Origin: Amycolatopsis coloradensis
GTDB lineage: Bacteria > Actinomycetota > Actinomycetes > Mycobacteriales > Pseudonocardiaceae
NCBI RefSeq assembly: GCF_001953865.1
Contig: NZ_MQUQ01000020.1
Location: 78,098-142,097 of the forward strand
DNA: 64,000 nucleotides
Direction: 5' to 3'
Part shown: piece after piece, positions 16,160 to 23,860 of the stretch
Numbering within the stretch: position 1 is the first letter of the stretch
Layout: every line of letters starts with the position of its first letter
Translations under genes and position numbers: made by a program
Notes under the pieces: model-generated
What the model saw: the letters and a program-made list of their open reading frames with translations, nothing else
What the model was told of the DNA's origin: nothing
The model's database searches: none

Positions 16160-16801
16160 CTAGAGCTTCGAGCGCATGGTTTTCATGCGTTCGATCTCGG
16201 CGGACTGGCCGGTGATGACCTCCTGCGCCATCTGCTGCGCCTTGGTCTCCACTCCCTTGCCGAGCTGGGTCTCGGCCATGGTCAGCGCGCCCGTGTGATG
16301 CGCGATCATCAGGTCCAGGAACAGCTTCTCGAACGCCACACCGCTCGCCGCGCGCAGTTCCGCCAGCTGGGCGTCGGTCGCCATTCCCGGCATGAGCGCG
16401 TGCTCGTGATGGCCGCCGTGGCCTTCGTGGCCATCGCCGGGGACGGGCTTGCCGCGGTCGGCCAGCCACGTCTTCATCATCGTGACCTCACCGTCCTGCG
16501 CGACCGAGATCCGGCCCGCGATCGCCCGGATCTGCTCGTTCGCCGTCTTGCCCGGCACCAGGTCGGTCATCACCTTCGCCTGCTGGTGGTGGGGAATCAT
16601 CATCGTCATGTACTCGACGTCGGCCTCGTTGGGCTGATCGCGGTTCACGGGGCCGGGGGAGCCGGTGCCCGCCTGCTCTCCGGGCTTCCCGGGCACGATC
16701 ACCGGAGCACTTTGGGCCGATTGCGGCGGAGTTTCGTCACCAGTGCAGCCCGAGACTACGAAAGCAGCGGCGACCAGGGCCGATGTCAAACTTTTTCTCA
16801 T
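16160..16801 (-). CDS. DUF305 lipoprotein
   Basis: 213 residues: a lipoprotein signal peptide with lipobox VSGC (Cys19), a proline-rich linker, and a DUF305 ferritin-like four-helix domain. The domain has the family motifs MMIPHHQQAKVM and DLMIAHHTGAL and a His-rich loop (HEGHGGHHEH). These His/Met clusters suggest metal, perhaps copper, binding at the outer face of the membrane; that is inference. It diverges from the LVIVD gene 84 bases away, a pairing seen in other actinobacteria. Confidence 0.88.
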   Translation of the reverse strand: MRKSLTSALVAAAFVVSGCTGDETPPQSAQSAPVIVPGKPGEQAGTGSPGPVNRDQPNEADVEYMTMMIPHHQQAKVMTDLVPGKTANEQIRAIAGRISVAQDGEVTMMKTWLADRGKPVPGDGHEGHGGHHEHALMPGMATDAQLAELRAASGVAFEKLFLDLMIAHHTGALTMAETQLGKGVETKAQQMAQEVITGQSAEIERMKTMRSKL

Positions 16802-16885
16802 CCCGGGAGTTCCTCCGTTGGTCGGTATCTGGTGAGCCTAAATAAGGAATAAGGTGCGCGTAAAGCTGGGTGGAAGGAGAGCCAT

Positions 16886-18343
16886 ATGGTGCTGCAGCCT
16901 GGGCTGAAACGCCGCTTGACCAGGGTCTTCGTGTCGGCGGCCGCGGTCGCCGCCCTCGGGGCCTCCAGTGCGCTGGCCGCGCCGGCCGTCGTCGCGGAGC
17001 CGTCGGCGACCACGATCCCGGGGGTGGACGAGATCGTCCACAGTCCCAATCTCCGGTCGATCGCGAACGTCCCGCAGCAGGGACCCTTCACCAAGGACTC
17101 GACCGGCACCGACATCGCGTTCACCAAGGGGCACGCGATCATCGGCACGTACGACGGCTTCAACGTCTTCGATGTCCGCAACCCCTACCGCCCCAAGATC
17201 GTCAGTCAGGTCCTCTGCCCCGGCGGGCAGAACGACGTGTCGGTCTCCGGCGACCTTCTCTTCCTGTCGACGGACTACGCACGCAGCGACAACTCGTGCA
17301 ACAGCGCCGCGAAGCCCGCGTCGGACAAGACGGCGTGGGAGGGCATCAAGATCTTCGACATCTCGAACCTCGCGGCGCCGAAGTACGTCGCCGCGGTCGA
17401 GACCGACTGCGGTTCGCACACCAACACCCTGGTGCCGGACAAGCGCGGCAAGGACGTCTACATCTACGTCTCGTCGTACGCGCCGGCGGCCAACCTGCCC
17501 GACTGCCAGCCGCCGCACGACAAGCTCTCCATCGTCAAGGTCCCGGTGAAGGACCCGGCGAAGGCTTCGCTGGTCGCGACGCCGGTCCTGTTCCCGGACG
17601 ACGGCGGCAACCCCGGTGGCACCAACCCCGACGGCACCCGCCGGTCCGCGACCACCGGTTGCCACGACCTGACGGCGCTGCCGGAGAAGGACCTCATGGC
17701 CGGTGCCTGCATGGGTGACGGCGTCCTGCTCGACATCTCCGACCGGCTCAAGCCGCGGGTGATCAACCGGGTCCAGGACAACGTGAACTTCGCGTTCTGG
17801 CACAGCGCCACCTTCAACAACGACGCCACCAAGATCGTCTTCACCGACGAGCTCGGCGGCGGCGGGATGGCGACCTGCCTGGAGAAGTTCGGTCCCACCC
17901 GCGGCGCCAACGGCATCTACGAGATCACCGGCCGCGGCGACAACCGCAAGCTGGAGTTCCGCAGCTACTACAAGATCCCGCGCTTGCAGTCCGAGACCGA
18001 GAACTGTGTGGCCCACAACGGCTCGCTGATTCCGGTGCCGGGCAAGGACATCATGGTCCAGTCCTGGTACCAGGGCGGCATCTCGGTGTGGGACTTCACC
18101 GACTCGGCGAAGCCGAAGGAGATCGCGTACTGGGAGCGGGGCCCGCTCTCGAACGAGAAGCTCGTCGTCGGTGGCACCTGGTCGGCGTACTGGTACAACG
18201 GCCACATCTTCTCGTCCGACATCGTGAAGGGCCTGGACGTCCTGGACCTCAACGACTGGCGGACCTTCCCGGCGAAGCTCGTCCGGCAGAACGAGTTCAA
18301 CGCCCAGACGCAGTACAAGCTGCACCCGGGCTTCAACAAGTGA
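16886..18343 (+). CDS. Secreted LVIVD-repeat protein
   Basis: 485 residues with a signal peptide (LKRRLTRVFVSAAAVAALGASSALAAPA, cleavage after AAPA or near it) and then beta-rich repeats ending in LVIVD-like strands (FNVFDVRNP, IKIFDISNL, VLLDISDRL, ISVWDFTDS, LDVLDLNDW). These build a beta-propeller. Several Cys and CxAHNGS/CHDLT segments may bind metal. ATG 16886 follows AAGGAGAG. The partner DUF305 gene is divergent. The role is outside the cell but otherwise unknown. Confidence 0.87.
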   Translation: MVLQPGLKRRLTRVFVSAAAVAALGASSALAAPAVVAEPSATTIPGVDEIVHSPNLRSIANVPQQGPFTKDSTGTDIAFTKGHAIIGTYDGFNVFDVRNPYRPKIVSQVLCPGGQNDVSVSGDLLFLSTDYARSDNSCNSAAKPASDKTAWEGIKIFDISNLAAPKYVAAVETDCGSHTNTLVPDKRGKDVYIYVSSYAPAANLPDCQPPHDKLSIVKVPVKDPAKASLVATPVLFPDDGGNPGGTNPDGTRRSATTGCHDLTALPEKDLMAGACMGDGVLLDISDRLKPRVINRVQDNVNFAFWHSATFNNDATKIVFTDELGGGGMATCLEKFGPTRGANGIYEITGRGDNRKLEFRSYYKIPRLQSETENCVAHNGSLIPVPGKDIMVQSWYQGGISVWDFTDSAKPKEIAYWERGPLSNEKLVVGGTWSAYWYNGHIFSSDIVKGLDVLDLNDWRTFPAKLVRQNEFNAQTQYKLHPGFNK

Positions 18344-18363
18344 TCCGGTGAACCAGGTGTGAA

Positions 18364-18410
18364 ATGAACGGACCTTTCATAACAAATCCTGTTATAAAAG
18401 GTCCGTTCAT
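18364..18410. terminator. Palindrome, family P2 copy 1
   Basis: Two 21-base arms (18364-18384 and 18390-18410) pair with one mismatch around a five-base loop. They contain AACGGACCTTTCATAAC. The palindrome lies between convergent genes. The same sequence recurs at 30142-30196. Confidence 0.75.
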
Positions 18411-18425
18411 AACATTCCAGGACGC

Positions 18426-19979
18426 TCAGACCAGCCAGGCGGCCGCGTCCGGCGGCAGTTTCCCGTCCACCAGCGGCACACTCGACAGCAGCACCTCACC
18501 CCGCGGCAGCGCGATCGGGCTCGCCGACGTGTTCAGCGCGCAGACCAGCCCGCCACCCCGCCGCCGGAACGCGAAACATCCGGCCGGCGCGCCGTACCAG
18601 TCCAGGTCTTCGCCGCTGAAAGCCTTGTGCGACTTACGGATCTCGATCGCCCGCCGGTACAGCGACAGCGTCGACGCCGGATCCTCCAGCTGAGCTTCCA
18701 CGGTCACCGGCGCCCACGAGGCCGGCATCGGCAGCCACGTCCGCGGATTCCGCGAGAAACCGAACGGCGGCCGGTCGCCTTCCCACGGCAGCGGCACGCG
18801 CGACGCGTCCCGGCCGAATTCGGCGCCGGAAATCTTGGCTCGCGGGTCCGCGAGCGCGTCGGGCGGGAGGTCGACGTTGCCGAGCCCCAGTTCCTCGCCG
18901 TTGTACAGGTAGATCGTCCCGGGCAGCGCGAGTTCCACGAGCGCCATCGCCCGCGCCCGCCACACCCCTCGGTCACCGTCGCCGTACCGGCTGACCTGCC
19001 GCCAGACGTCGTGGTTGCTCAGCGTCCAGGTGGCCGGGGCCCCGGTCGACTTCGGCACCGCCAAGGACCGCTCGATGGCCGTCCGCAGCGCGTCGGCGTC
19101 GAAATGTGTGAGCACGAGCCGGAAGTTGAACGCCAGGTGCAGTTCGTCCGGCCGCAGATAGCGGGCGAGGCGTTCCTCGTCGGTCACCCAGATCTCGCCG
19201 ACGGCCATCGTGCCCGGGTACTCGTCGAGCACCCCGCGGATCATCTGGTGGATCTCGTGGACGCGATCGTTGTCGAACCGCGGGTCGTAGAACTCGCTCG
19301 GCCCGATCGCGTCCACCCTCGGGTCCATGTCCGGCAGGCCGGGCGGTTTCGCCATGCCGTGCGCGACGTCGATGCGGAAGCCGTCCACCCCGTGGTCCAG
19401 CCAGAACCGCAGGGTGCGCTCCAGATCGGCGGCGACCTCGTGGTTGGCCCAGTTCAGGTCCGGTTGCTGCGGCGAGAACAGGTGCAGGTACCACTGGCCG
19501 TCCGGGATCCGGGTCCACGCCGGGCCGCCGAACGCGCTGACCCAGTTGTTCGGCGGCAGGTCGCCGCGCGGGCCGAGCCCGTCGCGGAAGATGTAGCGAT
19601 CCCGTTCCGGGCTGCCCGGCGGCGCCGCCATCGCCGACCTGAACCAGGCGTGGGTGTTGCTGGTGTGGTTGGGGACGACGTCGATGGTGACCTTGATGCC
19701 GCGTTTGTGCGCCTCGGTCAGCAGTACGTCGAAGTCGCCGAGGGTGCCGAACATCGGGTCGACGTCGCGTGGATCGGCGATGTCGTAACCGTGGTCGGCC
19801 ATGGGCGAGCGGTAGAACGGCGTCAGCCACAGCGCGTCCACCCCGAGCAGCTCCAGGTACCCGAGCTTGCCGCGGATGCCTTCGAGGTCGCCGACGCCGT
19901 CCCCGTCGGAATCGGCGAACGAGCGCACGTAGACCTGGTAGAAGACCGCCTGGTCCCACCACGCCGCGCTCGTCGCCAT
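18426..19979 (-). CDS. aglA: Alpha-glucosidase, GH13 family (Rv2471-like)
   Basis: 517 residues from ATG 19979, which shares one base with the stop of the globin gene. It has the four GH13 regions: DVVPNHTS, GFRIDVAH (nucleophile Asp near 203), VGEIWV (acid Glu near 260) and LSNHDVWR. A GH13_30-like N-terminus (WWDQAVFYQVYVRSFADSDGDG) is present. There is no signal peptide, so it acts in the cytoplasm on maltose-type oligosaccharides, perhaps in glycogen or trehalose turnover. The pairing with a group II haemoglobin matches Rv2470-Rv2471. Confidence 0.92.
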   Translation of the reverse strand: MATSAAWWDQAVFYQVYVRSFADSDGDGVGDLEGIRGKLGYLELLGVDALWLTPFYRSPMADHGYDIADPRDVDPMFGTLGDFDVLLTEAHKRGIKVTIDVVPNHTSNTHAWFRSAMAAPPGSPERDRYIFRDGLGPRGDLPPNNWVSAFGGPAWTRIPDGQWYLHLFSPQQPDLNWANHEVAADLERTLRFWLDHGVDGFRIDVAHGMAKPPGLPDMDPRVDAIGPSEFYDPRFDNDRVHEIHQMIRGVLDEYPGTMAVGEIWVTDEERLARYLRPDELHLAFNFRLVLTHFDADALRTAIERSLAVPKSTGAPATWTLSNHDVWRQVSRYGDGDRGVWRARAMALVELALPGTIYLYNGEELGLGNVDLPPDALADPRAKISGAEFGRDASRVPLPWEGDRPPFGFSRNPRTWLPMPASWAPVTVEAQLEDPASTLSLYRRAIEIRKSHKAFSGEDLDWYGAPAGCFAFRRRGGGLVCALNTSASPIALPRGEVLLSSVPLVDGKLPPDAAAWLV

Positions 19980-20368
19980 CACACGAAGCTGTTCATCATG
20001 CTGTTGGCGGCCATCTCCAGGTACGCCCACAGCTGCGTGCGGTACGGCTCTTCGATGTGCTCCTCGTCGACCGCGATCTTGATGCAGCGCAGCCAGGCGT
20101 CGCGTTCGATCGGGCCGACCTTGAACGGCGCGTGCCGCATCCGCAGCCGGGGGTGGCCGCGCTGGTCCGAGTAGGTGTGCGGGCCGCCCCAGTACTGCAT
20201 GAGGAACAGCCGGAAGCGCTCCTCGGCCGGGCCGAGGTCCTCCTCGGGGTACAGCGGGCGAAGCACCTCGTCGACCGCCACTTCGGCGTAGAACCGCGCG
20301 ACGATCCGGGTGAACACCGGTTCACCGCCGATCGCCTCGTACAGGGTCGTGGGGTCTGGCTCGCTCAC
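19979..20368 (-). CDS. glbO: Truncated haemoglobin, group II (HbO)
   Basis: 129 residues. GTG 20368 is chosen because GGAG lies eight bases upstream; a GTG six bases earlier is too close. Conserved HbO segments include YPEEDLGPAEERFRLFLMQYWGGP, YSDQRGHPRLRMRHAPF (proximal His in the F region) and RDAWLRC (TrpG8). The family binds O2 tightly and is linked to respiration or redox protection at the membrane. A one-base overlap couples it to the alpha-glucosidase gene. Confidence 0.93.
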   Translation of the reverse strand: MSEPDPTTLYEAIGGEPVFTRIVARFYAEVAVDEVLRPLYPEEDLGPAEERFRLFLMQYWGGPHTYSDQRGHPRLRMRHAPFKVGPIERDAWLRCIKIAVDEEHIEEPYRTQLWAYLEMAANSMMNSFV

Positions 20369-20394
20369 GGACACAGCTCCATTCTGCCCTTGTC

Positions 20395-21372
20395 CTACTG
20401 GCTCGCGGTGCCGGACGACATAAAGCGCCCCAGAGGAGGTTCGAAGCCCGCTTCGTCGAGCGCGGCGAGCAGATGCGCCCGCAGCGCGCGCTGCACCGCC
20501 CACTGCTTGCCAGGCCGGACCTTCACGGTCAGGCGGACCTTGATGCCCTCCGGCGTCACGGTCTCCACACCGAGCATCTCGGGCGGTTCCAGCACGTTGG
20601 GTGACAGCGCCTCGTTCTCCAGCAGCGTCTTCGACTTCGCGGCCATCAGCTCGGTGGCTTTCTCGACGTCGACGGAGTAGCTGAGCGGGACGTCGACAAC
20701 GGCGACCGCGAAGCCCTGGCTCGAGTTGCCGACCCGCAGCACCTCGCCGTTGCGGACGTACCAGACGGTGCCATTGATGTCACGCAGGGTGGTGATCCGG
20801 AGGCCGACCGCCTCGACGGTTCCCGACGCCTCGCCGACGTCGACGACGTCACCGACGCCGTACTGGTCCTCGATCATCATGAAGATGCCGGAGAGGAAGT
20901 CCTTCACCAGGTTCTGCGCGCCGAAACCGAGGGCGACACCGACGATGCCGGCGGAGGCGATGATCGGCGCCAGGTCGATGCCCAGTTCGCCCAGCACGAG
21001 GATGAACGCCAGGCCGTAGATGAACAGTGTCGCCATCGACTTGAGCACCGAGCCGATGGTGGCGGCGCGCTGACGGCGTCGTTCCATCACCGCCGACCCG
21101 AGCACCTCGGGAGCCTTCTCCCGCAACGGTCTCAACAGGGCGGGCAGCTTCCTGGAACCGCTCGGCATCCGCGTCACGCGGTTGATCAGGCGCCGCACCA
21201 GGTACCGCAGCAGAAACGCCACGGCGACGATCATCAGTATCTTGATCGGCTTCGTCAGCAGCCAGCCCGCCGACGCGGAGAGCCATTCGTTCTTTGTGAC
21301 CTCGAACACCTGGCCGCACAGGGTGCTGGCGTCCTTCGTGCAGGCTGGGGGTTCGGTGGGCAGCAGGTTCAC
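20395..21372 (-). CDS. Small-conductance mechanosensitive channel, MscS family
   Basis: 325 residues: a periplasmic N-terminus with two Cys, a helix at ~43-60, another at ~115-135, and the pore helix with GIVGVALGFGAQNLVKDFLSGIFMM, then the beta-domain (VGDVVDVGEASGTVEAVGLRTT-like) and the C-terminal alpha/beta domain. It relieves osmotic pressure. The start is GTG 21372 with only a distant AGGA. It sits 26 bases past the globin promoter side; there is no equivalent at this place in M. tuberculosis as I recall it. Confidence 0.9.
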   Translation of the reverse strand: MNLLPTEPPACTKDASTLCGQVFEVTKNEWLSASAGWLLTKPIKILMIVAVAFLLRYLVRRLINRVTRMPSGSRKLPALLRPLREKAPEVLGSAVMERRRQRAATIGSVLKSMATLFIYGLAFILVLGELGIDLAPIIASAGIVGVALGFGAQNLVKDFLSGIFMMIEDQYGVGDVVDVGEASGTVEAVGLRITTLRDINGTVWYVRNGEVLRVGNSSQGFAVAVVDVPLSYSVDVEKATELMAAKSKTLLENEALSPNVLEPPEMLGVETVTPEGIKVRLTVKVRPGKQWAVQRALRAHLLAALDEAGFEPPLGRFMSSGTASQ

Positions 21373-21562
21373 TGAGAAGAAATGTCCTTTCGTGCTCGGC
21401 GGGGTTTCGTTCGCGCCGCTCGGCGCGGCAGGCGCACCGGCGGATCCGAAAACCCGGCTTCAGGTGGCCGCGGGGTCGCGGGCGTGTGACACGTCCAGTA
21501 ACACACGTGCGCTTTGGGGCTGATCTGTGGTCGACTATGCCTGCACCGGTGGAGGTGGTCGA

Positions 21563-22297
21563 GTGCCAGACCGACAACCCATCCCCCTCGGCGTCCCGAG
21601 CCAAGCCTTGGCCGGACAGGCGCCGGAGGTCGTGTTGCGCGCTCATCCGGGAGGTGCCCCCTCGCACGGGGCCCCACCGGGCGGGCCGGGAACGCGGCCA
21701 GGGGGTGTTGCCCGCCCGCCCGGACAGCGTAGAGGGCGGGATCCGTCGACTTCGGCGGCACCCACCACGACGACAGCGTCGTCATGGGGCCGCAGACGGG
21801 TATTGCTGTTGAACGCCACGTTCGAGCCGCTCACGGCGCTGCCGTTGCGGCGCGCGGTGGTCCTCGTGATGTGCGGCAAGGCGGAAGTGGTGCACGGCGA
21901 CCCCGCGGGGCTCGAACTGCACGCCGCTTCGGTCTCGCTGCCGGTGCCCTCGGTGATCCGGCTGAGTACCTACGTGCGCGTGCCCTACCGCGCGCAGGTA
22001 CCGCTGACCCGGGCCGGGCTCATGCATCGCGACCGGTACCGCTGCGCCTACTGCGGAGGGCGGGCCGAGACGATCGACCACGTCGTCCCGCGCAGCCGTG
22101 GTGGTCCCCACAGCTGGACGAACTGCGTGGCCTGCTGCGCCAAGTGCAACCATCGGAAGGCGGACAAGCTGCTCTCCGAGATCGGCTGGCGGCTGCGCGT
22201 CGTGCCGCGGGCCCCGCACGGGCCGCACTGGCGGCTGCTCGCCCATTCCAAGGAGGCCGACCCGTTGTGGCGGCCGTACCTCGGAACCGCGGCCTGA
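21563..22297 (+). CDS. HNH endonuclease family protein (Rv2469c-like)
   Basis: About 244 residues. GTG 21563 is chosen for its GGAGG site; the frame is open from 21527. The first ~70 residues are low complexity. Then comes the conserved RRRVLLLNATFEPLTALPLRRAVVLV domain and an HNH domain with CAYCGGRAETIDHVVPRSRGG and a second CxxC in CCAKCNHRKADK. The Cys pairs bind zinc and the HVVP-N-H residues form the nuclease centre. M. tuberculosis Rv2469c has the same core at the same place. The target is unknown. Confidence 0.85.
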   Translation: MPDRQPIPLGVPSQALAGQAPEVVLRAHPGGAPSHGAPPGGPGTRPGGVARPPGQRRGRDPSTSAAPTTTTASSWGRRRVLLLNATFEPLTALPLRRAVVLVMCGKAEVVHGDPAGLELHAASVSLPVPSVIRLSTYVRVPYRAQVPLTRAGLMHRDRYRCAYCGGRAETIDHVVPRSRGGPHSWTNCVACCAKCNHRKADKLLSEIGWRLRVVPRAPHGPHWRLLAHSKEADPLWRPYLGTAA

Positions 22298-22317
22298 TCC
22301 CGTTCCTCACACGTCGG

Positions 22318-22347
22318 CGCCCCGGCTGCCTTTCGGCGGCCGGGGCG
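22318..22347. terminator. Hairpin after the HNH gene
   Basis: CGCCCCGGC (22318-22326) and GCCGGGGCG (22339-22347) form a perfect nine-pair stem extended by three inner pairs. It lies 20 bases after the stop, between convergent genes. Confidence 0.7.
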
Positions 22348-22406
22348 AGCCGATGATGCCGTGGTGAAGCTCTGCACCGCTACAGGTACGCCGGTCTCGC
22401 TGCTGC

Positions 22407-22760
22407 TCAGGCGGCCAGGGAGAAGTCGCTCCGGCAGGTGACGCGAGTACCACGGGTGACGCGGGTGCCACGGGTGACCCGGGTTCCGCAGGTGACGCGA
22501 GTGCCGGCGGTCACGCGGGTGCCGCGAGTGACGCGCGTGCCACGGGTGACGCGAGTTCCCGCCGTGACGCGCGTGCCTCGGGTCACGCGGGTGCCACGGG
22601 TGACCCGGGTTCCGGCGGTGACCCGCGTACCGCGAGTGACACGAGTACCGCGAGTAACCCGTGTGCCCGCCGTCACACGCGTTCCGGGGGTGAATTCAGT
22701 TTCGAAGAGTGACGAAATGTCGTCGATGATCGCCTGGCCGGGTGTCTGGGTGCTCTGCAT
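22407..22760 (-). CDS. GTRVTx hexapeptide-repeat protein, unknown family
   Basis: 117 residues. ATG 22760 follows AGGAGGA with a six-base gap, one of the best ribosome sites in the window. Residues 1-26 are a non-repetitive, acidic, helix-prone segment (AIIDDISSLFETEF). Then 14 consecutive hexapeptides GTRVTx follow, where x runs A,R,R,A,R,R,A,R,R,A,C,R,R,C, so three units make an 18-residue super-repeat. The tail is RSDFSLAA. Read as V-T-x-G-T-R, the unit has aliphatic i and Thr i+4, as in left-handed beta-helix proteins whose coil is 18 residues. There is no signal peptide and no modifying enzyme nearby. A repeat-bearing ribosomal-peptide precursor is an alternative. I do not recognise the family. 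Confidence 0.75.
   Translation of the reverse strand: MQSTQTPGQAIIDDISSLFETEFTPGTRVTAGTRVTRGTRVTRGTRVTAGTRVTRGTRVTRGTRVTAGTRVTRGTRVTRGTRVTAGTRVTCGTRVTRGTRVTRGTRVTCRSDFSLAA
22438..22689. repeat. Fourteen 18-bp coding repeats
   Basis: Fourteen units of 18 bp run without interruption, each of + strand form GTN-ACN-CGN-GTN-CCN-NNN. In the first five triplets only the third base changes between units, and it changes freely. The sixth triplet carries the variable residue. The array encodes the GTRVTx units on the minus strand. Confidence 0.95.
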
Positions 22761-22766
22761 GACATG

Positions 22767-22773
22767 TCCTCCT
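22767..22773 (-). promoter_or_regulatory. Strong ribosome-binding site for the repeat protein
   Basis: AGGAGGA on the minus strand, six bases before the ATG at 22760. It decides which strand of the repeat array is translated, because the plus-strand frame has no comparable site. Confidence 0.8.
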
Positions 22774-23051
22774 GCGACCGGTGCGTTACCTGCTGGGGTG
22801 AGAGAGCTGGGCGCAAGGCCCGTACAGGTGAAAAAGTTACGAGGATTTCAAGGCCGCGACAAGACGACAGCACCGGGTGCGGCCGCCCGTACGTTGAGTT
22901 GCAACCTTTCGGCCTTGAGGGCTTCGCCCCAACGTGGGAGCGCTTTCGCGGCAAGCGGCGGACGGACCCGTTCGGACGACGAGCGGCAGATGTCCGGCCG
23001 CACGTCCGTGCGACCGGGTGCGGCCCGTCGGCATCGGATACGCTCACGCGC

Positions 23052-23315
23052 GTGAACCTTGTCGAGACGATCCTGGTCTTCGCGGTGATCCCCTTGGCCA
23101 TCTACGCGCTTTGCGGGGTGGCCACGCTGCGGTCGAAGGGCGCGGGCGTCGCCCGGTACCGGCCGGGGCAGCCGTGGGAGTACCCGGCCATGTGGTGGAG
23201 CGCCAACCCCGACGGTGTCGGCGCCAAGCATTCGCACGTGAACGTCGGCGGCGCGACCGCCCTCGGCGCGGCGGACGGAACTTCGGTGACGGGAGGCGCT
23301 CGTGGCAACTGGTGA
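23052..23315 (+). CDS. Small single-span membrane protein
   Basis: 87 residues from GTG 23052. One N-terminal helix (ETILVFAVIPLAIYALCGVATL) is followed by a conserved-looking soluble part with RYRPGQPWEYPAMWWSANPDG and a His/Gly-rich end. Proteins with a YRPGQPWE..WW motif after one helix are common as hypotheticals in actinobacteria. It overlaps the DUF5130 gene by 14 bases, so the two are probably coupled. Function unknown. Confidence 0.75.
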   Translation: MNLVETILVFAVIPLAIYALCGVATLRSKGAGVARYRPGQPWEYPAMWWSANPDGVGAKHSHVNVGGATALGAADGTSVTGGARGNW

Positions 23316-23781
23316 ACTGACCCATTCGTCCACCGCTGTTGACGAAGAGCCCGGTTACGGCACCGCCGTTACCTCGAGCGGCCGGGTTTCCGCCGCCAGG
23401 ATGTACGAACCGGCTGGGCCGATCAGCCCATTCTCGACCCAGCAGCTTGCCCGGCTGGACGAGGCGCTGACGCTGGCCAGCCGCGAGACCGGCCTCGACT
23501 TCAGCGTGTACCTCGGCGACCTCGGCGAAGACACCCGCGTGACCGCCGAGGGCCTGCTGGCCTCGACCGACGACCCGGCCGACTCCGTGGTCGTCGCCGT
23601 GTCGCCCGGCCAGCGCGTCATCGAGATCGTGACGGGCTCGCAGGCCAAGCACCGCCTGCCCGACCGCGGCGCGAAGCTCGCCGTGGCCAGCATGGTGGCC
23701 TCCTTCAAGGAAGGCGACCTCGTCGGCGGGCTCGTGAACGCACTTCGCATGCTGAGCGACCAGGCGGGCAGCCCCCGCTGA
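23302..23781 (+). CDS. DUF5130 protein (Rv2468c-like)
   Basis: 159 residues from GTG 23302, preceded by GGGAGGCGC. The segment SPFSTQQLARLDEALTLASRETGLDFSVYLGDL and the later VSPGQRVIEIVTGSQAKHRLPDRGAKLAVASM resemble a TPM-like fold. This is the family of Rv2468c, which sits between the HNH gene and pepN in M. tuberculosis, as it does here. No signal peptide is seen. The biochemical role is unknown. Confidence 0.82.
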   Translation: MATGELTHSSTAVDEEPGYGTAVTSSGRVSAARMYEPAGPISPFSTQQLARLDEALTLASRETGLDFSVYLGDLGEDTRVTAEGLLASTDDPADSVVVAVSPGQRVIEIVTGSQAKHRLPDRGAKLAVASMVASFKEGDLVGGLVNALRMLSDQAGSPR

Positions 23782-23809
23782 AGGGGACTTTTCCCGCATA
23801 AGACATGAG

Positions 23810-23852
23810 GAAGGGGCCCTTCACCGCATCACATGCGGTGAAGGGCCCCTTC
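23810..23852. terminator. Perfect 20-bp hairpin between DUF5130 and pepN genes
   Basis: Arms 23810-23829 and 23833-23852 pair perfectly around CAC, with GAAGGGGCCCTTCACCGCAT as the left arm. It ends nine bases before the convergent pepN stop and is probably bidirectional. Confidence 0.8.
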
Positions 23853-23860
23853 AGCTCTTT

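Noticed and set aside
22438..22689. Array read as a CRISPR or minisatellite
   Set aside because: Units are 18 bp with no spacers and vary only at codon third positions, so they are coding.
22438..23055. Plus-strand frame of VTRVPx repeats over the array
   Set aside because: It has no ribosome site or leader, while the minus-strand frame has both. Shared wobble positions explain why it stays open.
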